The notes under the pieces are model-generated. The model saw nothing but the letters and a program-made list of their open reading frames with translations, searched no databases and had not been told where the DNA came from. Source: CAXTSE01 sp035554115 (GTDB taxonomy: Bacteria > Actinomycetota > Actinomycetes > Actinomycetales > Microbacteriaceae). From it: a stretch of DNA of 5,603 nucleotides. Shown here in pieces: positions 5,291 to 5,603 of this stretch (position 1 is the stretch's first letter; the number at the start of each line of letters is the position of its first letter). A program made the position numbers and the translations under genes. Location: NCBI GenBank assembly GCA_035554115.1, contig DATMIW010000048.1:1-5603 (forward strand). Reading direction: 5' to 3'.

Positions 5291-5603
5291 TCACTGATGA
5301 CCGACGATGGGATGCGGCGCGTACGGCTCTTCCAAGTAGGTGACCTCGTCCTCAGCCAGGGCAACGGACAGCGCGCCGACGGCATTTTCCAGATGCGTGA
5401 TCTTCGTTGCCCCGATGATGGGCGCCACCACGGGCTTCTTCTGTAACAACCAGGCAAGCGCGATATGAACGCGCGGAACCCCAAGCTTGTCCGCGAGTAC
5501 CGCCACCCGCTCCACGACCTGTCGATCTGTTTCAGCGGTCGCGTCGTACTTGGTTTTCGCGATTTGATCGGTTTCGGACCGAAGCGTGCTTTCCGACGAC
5601 CAG
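5291..5603 (-). CDS. Aldo/keto reductase, C-terminal part (5' end outside window)
   Basis: The last 103 residues of an NADPH-type aldo/keto reductase, an (alpha/beta)8-barrel enzyme that reduces aldehydes and ketones. The frame stays open to the right edge (first full codon at 5602), so the catalytic Tyr/Lys/Asp/His part is not visible. What is seen is typical. TLRSETDQIAKTKYDATAETDRQVVERVAVLADKLGVPRVHIALAWLLQKKPVVAPIIGATKITHLENAVGAL includes the IIGATK...HLENAVGAL segment that binds the cofactor 2'-phosphate. The ending YLEEPYAPHPIVGHQ resembles the YajO-like reductases as I remember them. An internal GTG at 5515 is not the start because conserved sequence continues upstream. Same strand as the epoxide hydrolase but 291 bases away. 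Family is firm; substrate unknown. Confidence 0.88.
   Translation of the reverse strand, partial: WSSESTLRSETDQIAKTKYDATAETDRQVVERVAVLADKLGVPRVHIALAWLLQKKPVVAPIIGATKITHLENAVGALSVALAEDEVTYLEEPYAPHPIVGHQ

Noticed and set aside
1..5603. CRISPR array, toxin-antitoxin pair, retron or other defence system
   Set aside because: No regular repeat-spacer pattern, no reverse transcriptase, nuclease or paired small ORFs with ribosome sites were seen on either strand.

Overview
The window reads as a piece of a GC-rich actinobacterial chromosome. I infer this from the strong G/C third-position bias, the GTG starts, the style of the redox and hydrolase proteins, and an actinobacterial-looking tRNA-Pro fragment. 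The exact taxon cannot be read from the sequence.

Left block (1-1944, + strand): the C-terminal part of a Crp/Fnr-type transcription regulator, cut by the window start. It overlaps by 14 bases a complete berberine-bridge-enzyme (BBE)-like FAD-linked oxidoreductase, so the two are very probably one transcription unit, with the regulator a natural candidate to control the oxidase. A GC stem-loop without a T-run follows the oxidase stop.

Middle block (1945-2748): about 800 bases without an intact gene, between the converging left and right gene groups. It holds the scar of an integrated element. A 46-base segment matches the 3' half of tRNA-Pro(CGG), from the base before the anticodon loop to the CCA end, without the 5' half. 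Immediately beside it, on the minus strand, is the decayed C-terminal end of a tyrosine recombinase. An AT-rich patch with two 8-base direct repeats ten bases apart, and a 14-base perfect palindrome, lie further right.

Right block (2749-5603, all minus strand, read right to left): the C-terminal end of an aldo/keto reductase cut by the window edge, a gap of about 290 bases, a complete microsomal-type epoxide hydrolase, and 40 bases later a redoxin with a DipZ-like C-terminal domain. The redoxin has a single cysteine (CINW in place of CxxC). Its good Shine-Dalgarno lies in the 3' arm of a small hairpin just after the epoxide hydrolase stop, which suggests translational coupling. Together these three enzymes would fit handling of reactive electrophiles or carbonyls, but that is inference from neighbourhood only.

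I see no convincing undescribed multi-gene system. The most informative unusual features are the orphan tRNA-Pro/integrase scar and the monothiol redoxin coupled to an epoxide hydrolase.
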